64,000 bases of DNA. It comes from Phlegmacium glaucopus. Its lineage: Eukaryota; Basidiomycota; Agaricomycetes; Agaricales; Cortinariaceae. The notes beneath the pieces were generated by a model. That model did no database searches. It saw only the letters and a program-made list of their open reading frames with translations, and had not been told where the DNA came from. Made by a program: the position numbers and the translations under genes. Below are positions 47,884 through 58,373 of the stretch, in pieces. The DNA is taken from assembly GCA_015039465.1 (NCBI GenBank), contig MU130378.1, positions 314,570-378,569 on the forward strand, read 5' to 3'. The first letter of the stretch is position 1, and every line of letters starts with the position of its first letter.

Positions 47884-50800
47884 GTATCATACGCAACCAC
47901 CCTACAGTCGCTCGCATTCTCAGCTGCGATCTTATACCTTCAACTTCTTCACGATAAGGCCACGAGCTCCTAGATCAGCTAGCCGTCATGATCCAGGATT
48001 TTTGGACTTTTGACATCAACATCAATGTACCATAGAAAGAGAGGGGGTTCACGCTCAGGAGAGGTTTTCCAACAACTGTACAACCACGTACCGACGGCCA
48101 GTTTTTCACTTCGTGCCCTGTTCGCTAATCTTGCCAGGACAACAATTTATAATCTCGGCACGGCATGCCAGGCAGAATTTGTTGGACCGTCGCGTTTCTC
48201 ACATCGCCCTCCTTATCCACCTCTGGACCTCCTTATTTATATTGCATCTTCCACATGGGACAATTCCTCGTCCAAGAAGCGTACAGATTTGTCATTAAAT
48301 CGACGCCTATTGCGGATTTCTTTGTCTTTTGATCATATCACCACCACCAACATCACGTCATTCCCAATCTCCCCCGCCATCTAATTACTCATGTACAAGT
48401 CATCATCTTGTCTTGAGTTTTCCCCTCTCCTCTTCTCTCCCCTTGTCTTGTACTATTGTGATTTAGATTTATACAATTCAAATCATTCCCTCAATGTGGC
48501 TGATGTGTATATAGAACTCAGATGCATAACTAAAATTACTCAAATGCTCGTGCTAGGCTACAAGTCAGTGGCAATATTTATAATAGTAATATGCTCTGAA
48601 CGTTGTACAATGATCAGGTCTGGCGGAGATGCAACACTGCAAGAAAGGGAATACTCCAGCTTTCCGGATACCAAGCACTGGTCGCAGTCGCTGAGAACGT
48701 TCATCAGGGACGAAACCCGTACTAGTGAGTGATGACGATTACCATCACTGACCAGGGTTTTATTATCGGCTCACAAATCGTTTAAGGCTAGGGCTAGCAG
48801 CATCTCCTTATGTTTTATCGTCAACCCTTCAAACAGTTGGTAATTCTTGGTAAATCATTTTCATCCTTAACATATCGTTCAGGCAGAAGACAGGTAGGCC
48901 GCGGCGTTAATCTGAAATCATTTCATTTCTTGACAGAACTGCGGCGTTGAGTAAGATCGCGGGTTGGTCTACGCTTGGTGGGTTATTAGTGTAATTGATA
49001 CCTCCATTCGCATTTTTATTGACGGAGATAACTTTCCAGGCGGAGCCGTTTCTTTCTCGTTGGGCGGATCCATCACTACTTGACTTAACAATGGTCTATC
49101 GTTACCAAAGACTGACTTGCGGACAGAAAAGGATAACGCCCACATAAAAAATTGACTCACAAAGATTTCTGGACCCCTGCAAGTATCCTCGTCGAGTCTC
49201 GACTTGCTGAATGGGAAAATCTTCCATTATCGGCGGTCGTTGCCGCGTAGATTGAATATTCAGCCTGAAGTTTCATCAAAGAATCTAGCCCTTTTCAGGT
49301 CACTAGGGATTTCAGCCATCCGGATGACATACCTTTTTATGTTTATAGCCTACCTCAGGCCTACCTATGATGTTCGTAGTACTACATCAGGAATGGAGGG
49401 AAGATATAATTAAGATTTTCAAAATAGACATGGTGAAAAACCTCAACTATACTCAGTAAGGGCAGTTCAATGTCAACTGCCTTCGAGGCAGTTGACCCAG
49501 AGTCATCTTGGAATTGCGACAATCGCACAGAAAATTCCGACGTCGAATCCCCGACGACGACCGAGTCGAATCGAATCCCGTGATCCAGCACATTACAGAG
49601 GTCACAACGTAACACAAACGTGACGCTAGTGCGCCACACTCATACTAATTAGTAGTAGTTTGTAATGGCAGCCACCGTCTCTAGCACAAGGATCAAGACG
49701 CTATGCGTTATATATTCTTAAGTTAACCTCATGCTTCTTCCTATTATGATAATATGGTGATGGTAAATAATGAGCTGCATCGCTTGATGTATGCTGCAGT
49801 ATGCATGGATGCTGGTCCCTGGAGCAGCTTGGCAGGTCTGCCTGACTATACGAGAACTTGCACAGTGTGGGCCAGATTACACTTATATATTTCACCATGT
49901 TTACTATATTGTGCATTTAAAATTAACCGCAATCTGACGTCCGCCACAGTTGATTTGAACATCATCGGTAAATTTCTGTCACTGGAGGGTTAATATATTT
50001 GTTCCGAAAGTACACCTACCACGGATACTATAAGATTTTATATCCCTCCTTCACTGACGCTAGTACAGAGGCTTTAATCCAGGCCACATCCAGCTAACCA
50101 GGAGTTGTGGTTCATCATGATTCAGATTTTCGCTCGCATTGCAGAACAGTTGAAATCATCCATCAAAATATTATATACTCAGCTGACGTAGGGATGATCA
50201 CCTTACGAATGCGTCGGGTACAACCTCCATTGTCTGTAATGCAGTATATTCTCACAATCCCATCTTTTGAGGTTTCAGTGTCCAGCCTCCGGATTTCAGC
50301 AGGAATTTCAAGTTTGACGGAGTTTTAGCATGGGAATTTGAAATTTACATTCACATCCCACATATACTATAGCCACGTTTCGCGATTTGGATCTAGTAGT
50401 TAGACTGAGCATTCTTGGCATGTACATTTCGGCGTGCTCGCTCTTGGAGCCACTGGCATTAGGTTCTGTTAGTGCGCTACTGGAACCATTCAGCACGCCT
50501 TCATGATTCTGACTCGGAAGGTACCATGATACATGAAAATATTATCGCACCTGGCATTGAGTCTATGCGCCATTCATGGATAGGAATTCTCATGCAATCG
50601 ACGCCGTGGCCTCCTTTATCACTGAGGAAATCCAAAAAAAAACTTCAGTGTCCTCGGCCCTATACTGCTTACCCGAGTCATGGTTCAAGTCTTATCTCAG
50701 AAGGAATACAGGCTTGAGAACAAATTGAATAACGACCGCAGCTCTGAGAAGTGACTGGGTGCTCATTCTCTTGCCTTGATTGAATTTCCCAATATCTTCG

Positions 50801-52442
50801 TCAGAAACAGGTATCGGCGACGCTGTAAGACCGTATCAAGCATGAAACTCACATGAATTATTTAGACCTGGGTATACAGAGTAGAGCTAATTTCATGGCC
50901 CTGGCTACCATACGCGTGGCCATGCATTTATTGTGATGCTTGTGGGCGATGCGATGCGGAACGTCAGATACCAGTGGAGGAGACTTCATTGTCCGATGAG
51001 CCTTAGCGGTACGTTCACGATACTGAGCCTATTCCAGCTGCCGGCGTAGAACATGACTTGAAATTTCAGGTACCCAAAGGAATATCCACATCTTCAAGAG
51101 CTGTGGACAACTCATCCTCAACTCCTACACAGCCATCTAAATATGTATGTTCTGAATCCGTCTCAATTTCACTGGTTCTGACACAGGCATCAGATTCTGC
51201 CTGATCATCCCAATGCGGTGATCTGGCATCGACGTGTGCGGGCTGATGTGGGAGTCATCTCGTATATAGTAGTCATAGTCATTGGAAATTTGCCCTCACC
51301 AAACTGGAATGAGATAAGATTGGATTGGATATCTTAATACCTGGTACAAACGCACCCTCTTGGATTGGACTACTGCCCGCCGTATTCACGTACCGGCTGG
51401 ACACATGACATTGGAGACGAAATCGATCATCCAAAGCAGCGTCAATGATGATCGATATCACTCATGCCATGACCCATGACATGGTGTGTCGTAACACATC
51501 CATCTAATGTATTCCGAGATTGCGATTAACAGGAATCATGGAATAGTTAAGATCGTGGATATAGAATCCAAAGGTCGATCAGAGATTCCAGAAGCTCGAG
51601 TTGAAGATAGACCACTAGGGGTTTGATAGAAGCCTTATATTCTTTGAGATATGGACCATTTTATCATCGATTACTGAGCGATAAGTTGGTGGGACAGAGA
51701 ATTCGAAGTTAGCCGGTAGACTCGTCACCGGCTCTCTTTATAAGAGAGGAGCTCGATAAATGCAGACAAGTGTCGAAGTCGCAGGCCCAGTACCAAGTTA
51801 CGTTGAATCGGGGTGGGATTTCAATCCAATGTCAATCCGCAGTGACCAATATACATAGAAAGCATGAGAGGCTTATCCTGCTCCCCGTTGCATAAAATGA
51901 CCGCTGCAAAACGTACTTTGTGCATGAATGAATCTACATGTTGCAAAAAGTCCGCGGGTGCCCATGTAGAGTTTTGGCATGATATTTTGGGCAGAACCAG
52001 AGATCTAGGAGTAAAGCCTTCACTCGAAATGTATTCAATTTTCGTAGCCTGGGTAGGTATATGCCCGGGTCCCCCTTTGAATTGCGGTGACTGCCCCAGA
52101 GTACATATTGTCAACGTGAGATATTGAATGTTTCAGAGGAAACCGCAGAGCAGTGTTCTAAGAGACAGTAACGATAAGAGTACTCGGTAACTGTTTAAAT
52201 TTTGACACACCGTGAGGTAATCGTCCAGATTTGGTCCACGTGTTGTTCCCCAAAGTTGTTTTTCCCCAGCAAATTAAGAAAGCCCCAAACCATGATATAG
52301 CCGAGTATAAATATCCTACAGAGTTAGGCCCATTTCAAACTTGCCCTCCTCCTCCTTGTATATAAACCCCGCAATGCGTAAGCCAGCTATTGTATCCCAT
52401 TCCTCTTTACTATTCTGACCTCTTTTCTCGCGTCTAGCAAAC
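47884..52442. other. 4.5-kb gene-poor stretch, start of the accessory island
   Basis: Only short frames without recognisable families occur. One minus-strand frame at 51821-52114 (97 codons, containing NSTWAPADFLQHVDSFMHK and GEQDKPLMLSMYIGHCGLTLD) reads like protein sequence, but I cannot name it and it has no good start; it may be a remnant of a gene. Another at 49382-49639 (-) is similar in quality. The Yippee 3' UTR is at the left end. Confidence 0.4.
52366..52373 (+). promoter_or_regulatory. TATA box of the small gene at 52443
   Basis: TATATAAA lies about 80 bp upstream of the ATG and is preceded by C-rich CCCC elements (52260-52300) resembling stress-response motifs. The match is by eye. 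Confidence 0.45.
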
Positions 52443-52706
52443 ATGACTGTCTCGCGTCCCTTGGTGTCATCGCCCCTCGCAGACTCGTCATTTACAAATT
52501 TGCCTCCAGCTCAGCGCATCATACCCAAAGGCAACCACCCATTTCCTTCATCACGCGCTCTCAGACCATTCCCTTCCATCTCTCACGCGATGAAGCCAAC
52601 ATCGACAACAAAGCCGCCAAGCATAAAACTCATTCAGGCTCCAAAAAACTTCAAGACCTCCTTTGTTCTCAACCTTACACAAGCGGAGTTCAGCAGACAG
52701 GAGTAA
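52443..52706 (+). CDS. Hypothetical small protein, 87 aa
   Basis: An uninterrupted ATG-to-stop frame of 87 codons with a TATA box and a C/T-rich leader in front. The product is Pro/Ser/Lys-rich with no signal peptide or membrane segment: MTVSRPLVSSPLADSS..., then KLIQAPKNFKTSFVLNLTQAEFSRQ. I recognise no family. The good core promoter in an otherwise barren region is the main reason to list it. It may be a small stress-type or clade-specific gene, or the first exon of a longer one. Confidence 0.45.
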   Translation: MTVSRPLVSSPLADSSFTNLPPAQRIIPKGNHPFPSSRALRPFPSISHAMKPTSTTKPPSIKLIQAPKNFKTSFVLNLTQAEFSRQE

Positions 52707-53110
52707 ATGTAGATGGGGCTGGACCACTATTTTAACGGTTGACTTTTTGCCAAAAACCACGATGCTCTCATACATTGATTCGACCGTCACGACCTATGTC
52801 GATGTCTTTGTCGGCCAAGAACACCACAGAATGATTTCAATCTCCAGAGTTCTCTGATTGTTCTTTATCTACCCAACGCCCCTTTTGCCATTACTTATTA
52901 CATTTATTTCCTGTCTACACTTCACTTCAATTTGTTTGGTTGACTCTCCACGTATTTAACCTTTTGTACATATATTCCTTTGCGAGCTTCCTCATCTATG
53001 CGTCATCACATAAGTACCTGAGTCAATCTTGGTTCATTCACGACCCCTATATAAGTTTGCTTTATCTACCACTGTCTCCAATATAACCCTGGGCGATTGG
53101 AGAGACTAGA
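52707..53110. other. Intergenic, no gene seen
   Basis: T-rich 3' sequence after the small gene. Nothing further is supportable. Confidence 0.4.
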
Positions 53111-54069
53111 ATCCGGACAGGATTTGAGATCTAGATTTTACGGCCGACAGCTGGTCAATCCGGACAAGATTCGCCGATTTTTTTAGTGCCGAAATCCGGA
53201 CAAGTTTAAAGGAAATCGGAATAGGTTATCTGTGGACAAATTTTAGGATACTATATACTACAGTATACTATAGTGTAGTCTATCGAGTGTACGAATGACT
53301 GATGATATATCGCGATCGATGATACATGATATCTACAATGTAGCTGTTGGGACCGGAACTGAATGTCGAGAAATGTTGACAGCACCGGCTTCGTGATGAT
53401 CTCACTACCTGCTGCAGGAAATTCGGCAAATGCAGTTCCCTCTGCTGAAGCAGTATCACGAAAGGTATGATATTCGAATGTTGCCACATATTTCAACCAT
53501 CCTGACTACTGTTTTGATATCTTATGTACTAGGCTGCTACCAGACGCAAATAAAAGCGGCTGTGCCGGACATTACGGAAGCCCTAGTAACGAGTAGTAAC
53601 GCAACTTTGACCATCACAGGAGGGTGATTTGGGTTTTATTTCGATCGAGAAGGGCGTAGTGGTATGCCAAGGTGAGTTTCTTCATGTCTTCTAAATAAAT
53701 TCTTTGGTTGATGGTCTTTTATCCATAGTCATCGCCATCTATGCAAAAATGGGAGGTAAAAAACGGAAAACATGCAGCTGTCAGCGAGTCTTCAAGGCTT
53801 TTCAAATTCGAGGTTATGTATGCACGGCAATTCCGTGCTGTTTGCGAGGCGATTTCAATCTTTCAAACAAAGCAATATCTACTGGCACCTTCAATACAAT
53901 TCTTTGTCTATTGGATTCCAAGATCTCTCAAGGCTGCTTTCGAAAGTGGGGGGCGCAAATCTTGAAGGATGATCATCCGGACAAAATCGGGCAGGTAGGT
54001 CAACAATCCGGACAATTTTTTGGAAAATTTTGGGAACCTACTAGGGTCCAATTTGGTGCAATCCGGACA
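53111..54069. repeat. 959-bp segment bounded by ATCCGGACA direct repeats
   Basis: ATCCGGACA occurs at 53111, 53158 and 53194 and again at 53975, 54006 and 54061, always in the same orientation, in two clusters of about 90 bp at the ends of a ~1-kb segment. Inside are a short palindromic AT block (53249-53275) and no coding frame I trust. Such end clusters resemble transposase-binding repeats of DNA transposons, but I found no terminal inverted repeat or duplication. Confidence 0.5.
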
Positions 54070-54622
54070 TGAATCGCACTGAATCGCAACATGAATAGTC
54101 TTGTCTTGCCGCCACCTATATCAGGCTCAGGAGTTACTACGGGAATGGCTACATATTTAGTGATTCGAGTTACAGCCACTGCCCGAATGTGACCGAGTTA
54201 TGGTAAGGTATATTCTGACTGCAACTTTTGCAATGCTAGTATGTCCTCCTGTAGATACCCTACGTACAGTAACACACGAACACAAGACTTGATCCATTGT
54301 CTACTGTCTTGCAATGATTATTGTGCATCGCGATAGGACTAGAGGACCACTGGCAGGGGACCAGGCTGTACGACAGACTCGGGGTAGTATTTGGATTGAA
54401 ACAAGATCCTCTTCGTTTACTTCGGAACGCGTACTAGTAGCACTGGTAGAGGAGCGACAGACAATCCCCGGGCCGAAGTGTTTTGCAAAGAACGGCGAGT
54501 AACATCTAGAGTGAACTTCACTGGCAGTCGATGACTTAACAAATGTCGTTGAAATATATTAGAGTCGACTGGGTTCTTATATTAAATCAAACGAAAGCAC
54601 GAGAACTTTGCCGAATTTGATT
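54070..54622. other. Intergenic, no gene seen
   Basis: No recognisable frame or RNA. A short frame at 54314-54502 has no family resemblance. Confidence 0.4.
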
Positions 54623-54956
54623 ATTACAGCTGTTCTCATATCTGTAGACGTTTTCAAATTTTCGCATTGTGCGCCTTTGTTTGTGACAAACACCCAAAAA
54701 TATTAGTGGCTATCGAGGCTAGCATTGGAGTGTAGTGGAGTGTGAGGGCATACTACTGCGTCGACTCGGGGACTCGTAATGCCGGCGTAGCCACGGCGGC
54801 CCCACACCCAAGTTCAATCATATATGTTACTACTCCATTGTGGAGACTGATCACAACCCATTACCTATATTTGACCTATATAGGCTAGTTCAAGGCTAGT
54901 TTGTAAGCAAAGGCGAAGTTTCAAAAACGTCTACAGATATGAGAACAGCTGTAATT
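54623..54956. repeat. 334-bp fold-back inverted repeat
   Basis: A perfect 32-nt inverted repeat (54623-54654 versus 54925-54956; outer ends ATTACAGCTG / CAGCTGTAAT) continues imperfectly inward for about 30 nt. The 270-bp interior between the perfect arms has no gene. This looks like a fold-back/MITE-type element. No clear target-site duplication is seen, so its class is open. Confidence 0.65.
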
Positions 54957-55142
54957 GAGGGGTGCATAGCTGCGTATACATAAATCGAAGAGAATGGACA
55001 AGTTATGAGCGCTGCATCCAGACCCAAAGCGGATAAATCAGTGACGTTCTCATTACAAAAGTTTCCCACTGGCAGAAGATGACAAGTGAGCAGCGCTCTG
55101 GGAACATGATCAACTGTAGATGTTCGGGACAGAATCGAGCAG

Positions 55143-55426
55143 AGGACCCCTGAATACTCAGCCAGATGCCTGATCTTTGGTGGGCGAAAAATTCCCACGG
55201 CTTTTCCTTTTAACTATGCATCGATTGAGAGATTGGGAACCATTTTCCAAAAAAAAATTAAGTCAAAGAAGCGAATTTTTATCCGGAAAATGCCCCAAAA
55301 CCACAATTTTTATCCGGACACAAAAAAGGGCTCCTGAGGCTGCATTTTGTGTATTTCGCCTCCACTCCGCCTGCGGCGCCTTTTGGGTGTGAAGATCAGA
55401 CATTTGTCAGGATATTCGGGGGTCCT
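55143..55426 (+). mobile_element. hAT-type MITE, copy 1 (284 bp)
   Basis: The element begins AGGACCCCTGAATAC and ends in the complement of AGGACCCCCGAATATCC, giving terminal inverted repeats of about 17 bp. It is flanked by a perfect 8-bp duplication TCGAGCAG (55135-55142 and 55427-55434). An 8-bp duplication is characteristic of the hAT superfamily. Inside are two direct ATTTTTATCCGG(A) repeats. It encodes no transposase; the 71-codon frame running through it is incidental. Confidence 0.92.
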
Positions 55427-55501
55427 TCGAGCAGCCAGTAAACACACAGGGACGATGGTGGCCCTTTATTGACAGTTCGGTCCAAGAGAAGAGGGTATCG
55501 G

Positions 55502-55651
55502 TTATTGCTGCAGAGGCACTTGCTTGATTGTCAGGTCCGGACCAATATTCGGACCAACATATTCGAAAGGCTCGCAGGCGCTAGGAGATCCCGGGCCTCC
55601 TGAGAAAGTGAGTACTAGTGCAAGCCAGAACAGAGTGAGAAAACGCCCCAT
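55502..55651 (-). CDS. Possible small secreted peptide, 49 aa
   Basis: ATG-to-stop frame with a convincing signal-peptide-like start (GRFLTLFWLALVLTFSGG) followed by SACEPFEYVGPNIGPDLTIKQ. It may be the first exon of a longer or decayed gene, because the hAT MITE lies only 76 bp beyond its stop. One cysteine only; no family recognised. Confidence 0.3.
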   Translation of the reverse strand: MGRFLTLFWLALVLTFSGGPGSPSACEPFEYVGPNIGPDLTIKQVPLQQ

Positions 55652-56957
55652 GACAATAAACGCTCGTCAGAACACGTCGTTAAGGAAAGCTTGAGACGAA
55701 GGTTGGGCTGAGAACGAGTTCGAAGTTCAAGTCAACGTTCCAGTAGGACGCTGACTCACGTCGCTGAGCGCTGAGTTAAGGAATGTGATAGGAGTCACAT
55801 CAACTATTAGTTATGGTTCTTTTCAGGGACCTTGCTTCTTTCTACACAAATCATAGGAGGATGAGAATGAAATAGGAGCTTAAATGACCATGAGGCCCGA
55901 CCTTATTGTAGAACAGCATGACACCCTCCGGCAGCCCTGCCGCATTCAATATTCAAGTTGTAGTTAGCGTAAACTTGAATGCCTTTTGTATGGTTGGAAG
56001 CACACACCGTGACACTGGCACTGGGCCGTAGCCGTAGTATCCGTACGTACTACCAAGTAGTACATAGGTATCCTTATCTCTTGTGCCAGTGGGGGTCTTC
56101 ACCTCATCCTAAAGTTGCACAAAAGTCATGCGCCCTTCCTGCTAGTGTATGATCTTGGAAGTTTAAGACATGCCGTAGCAATTAAATAATTCGTCAGGCC
56201 CCGGCCTGTGTGCCAAATGTTCATTTCGGTAATTTCTTTTTTTTGGACCTAGGAAAAAGAAACTGTCCAAAAATTCTGTGACCTTTGTTGACTCTCTTTG
56301 GTAAAATTAAAGAGAAAATGGATGTGCTGTCCGTCACGACAATGCATGGACAGATAGATGGTTGGAAGTGACTCGACAAGGTAAGCATCATGGTCTCAGT
56401 TTTGTATGAAACATGTCCTCACCTTTGTATGCAGTACAAATTTCTTAAAAATGTGGCTTGGATGCAACTCGGTTGAGTCGGATCTGCTGCACCGAGCATC
56501 GGAGGTTCACGGCACATAGGCTTCAGATATCCAATGTCGACTCCCAGCGATTCCGCAGTCCGAGGCTTAGTATGCCGAGGCTGCTTTGATTATGGCTTGA
56601 GCTGCTATGCCGTTAAATATGGGGCGGCCTGAGCTCGAGAGCTTGGCTCGGATGCTCCGGCACTTTCGAGAAATAGCAATGCCTGGGACTGGGGATACAG
56701 CATTTTTTCAATCTCGAAATCAAATTGCGTAAAGACGGTATCATTATCTTCAAAAACATATGTAGGCCACGTATTCGAATTCCTCCGGGACATGTGGACT
56801 TCCGATAACTTGTTACTCTTGAAGTTTGAATTAAAATCCGTTCTCGAAGGAAATCAAGTCATATTGCACCTGGAGCGGTAGCCCTTTCGAGAATTTGGGT
56901 TGTCGGTAAAAATATTTGGTCTAGAGAGCATCAGAATATAGATACACTCCTCTTTCA
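55652..56957. other. Intergenic, no gene seen
   Basis: No frame of credible quality. A near-palindrome GTACTAC-CAA-GTAGTAC is at 56047-56063. Confidence 0.4.
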
Positions 56958-56961
56958 AGTT

Positions 56962-57106
56962 ACCCATACCTCTAGTAAGCCTTAACCCCATAACCCATAG
57001 GTTTTGGCTGGCACCAAACCGAAATTTATACCAAAACTGACCCTTTGATAACCCGTAACCTCCCATAACCCATACTGGGGCATCCACCGACGGGTATGGG
57101 TTAAAG
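56962..57106. repeat. AACCCAT-rich segment with short inverted ends
   Basis: The stretch starts TTACCCATACC and ends GGGTATGGGTTAA, an imperfect inverted pair ~145 bp apart, with several AACCCATA / AACCCGTAA units between. It may be a short MITE or a degenerate minisatellite. The unit differs from the usual fungal telomere repeat. Confidence 0.45.
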
Positions 57107-58373
57107 CGGGAGGAAGTGGCTTTGCTCAGTCATCTATTTGTAAACCGTGATTTGAATTTGAATAAAGGTAGTTCCGAACTCGATACCTTTGTTGGGCGAC
57201 ATCTGGAGATATAATAAGAACGGGATTTAACTGACCCTATCGTAGTCTTTTCTCGAATTCCATGACTTTGTAAAGGCAGATTGATTCATCGATATCCGTC
57301 CCCGATATTCAAGGTCAGATCTGTGTCTGTTCACGACCATATTTGAACTGGGTTTCCAGAAGATAATGGTGCCGAACATTGGTTGTTGAAGCTCGGATTA
57401 TATTGGCAACGTGTATGACGTCCCTGTTCAAGGTTCACGTTCAAGTTTGAATTTAGCTTGTGATCGAAAATGCACAAGTCATGATTTGGTAATCAGAAAG
57501 TAAGAACGTATTAGAGTCCTGAAGTGATCGACTTATCATCAATACGGAATATAGGAGTTTGCTCACAGGAGACATTAGAGTTCCATCTCTTCCACATTCT
57601 CATACCGGTATGTACTCCTGTTTTATCCTGTACGAGCCATCAAGCCGTAAGTGATTTTTTTTGCCAAGTAAAAGTGCTTGGGCGATTGGCACTGGCAGAT
57701 GTCCTCCGGAGCCGTGAATTTAAGGTTTACAGTCGTGCGCTCACCAAAAAAAGGTTCTCAGAGTCCATGTGCTGGTCTTCCCTGGCCTTCCTCGTTGATG
57801 CCTTTTGTACTTAGACCAAGCCTAGGATGATGTACTAAACAGAGGTGTCTTTCGTCCATGGTTATTCTTGGTACATATACTTAAAAAACGTAGCCTTGGG
57901 AATCGTACCCGTAACAGTGGGTCCCGTTCAATAGCAGCGATTGTGGTATTTTGTTACTTGTAGGGGGACTAGGGGCTGTGGGCTCGGCTACGTGGGAATA
58001 TTATTATTTGTTCACAATGTGGACCAAATTTGCAAGGACTAAAAAGGGGGGGAGTGTGGGAAAAAGAAACGTAGAAATAGGACCGATTCGTTTGGGAGCG
58101 AACCAAGTTCACCGCTCAACAACGCTCTCCCGCGCCTCTCTTTACGACCTATCCACGAACCTCGACGACGACGACTCTTTTCTTCTTGCTGGTCCATCCT
58201 TCATCATAGCTTCCTTCTATCTCACACCCTTTCTACACCTCATTCAGTTTCGATCACCTCCAACTTCGACCTACTCAACTTCGACTTTTCTTCTTTTACA
58301 CTCCCTCTAACCTTTCTGAGGTATGTTAATCTTTCAATAAACTGTTCGTGGCTCTTACTCATAGTATGCAGAA
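57107..58373. other. Intergenic region and Ras 5' leader
   Basis: No gene is recognised up to about 58.1 kb. The last ~250 bp are C/T-rich and probably the transcribed leader of the Ras gene. A likely 5' UTR intron runs from GTATGTTAAT at 58321 to the AG at about 58364. Confidence 0.5.

Noticed and set aside
48010..48384. 124-codon plus-strand frame after the Yippee gene
   Set aside because: Composition and position fit the Yippee 3' UTR or spacer; no domain, signal or splice pattern supports it.
55177..55392. 71-codon frame with a near-identical partner at 62483-62734 on the other strand, looking like a conserved gene pair
   Set aside because: Both frames lie almost entirely within the two 284-bp MITE copies (the second extends only 2 nt past the element end); similarity is due to the repeat, and the encoded sequence has no family resemblance or proper gene context.
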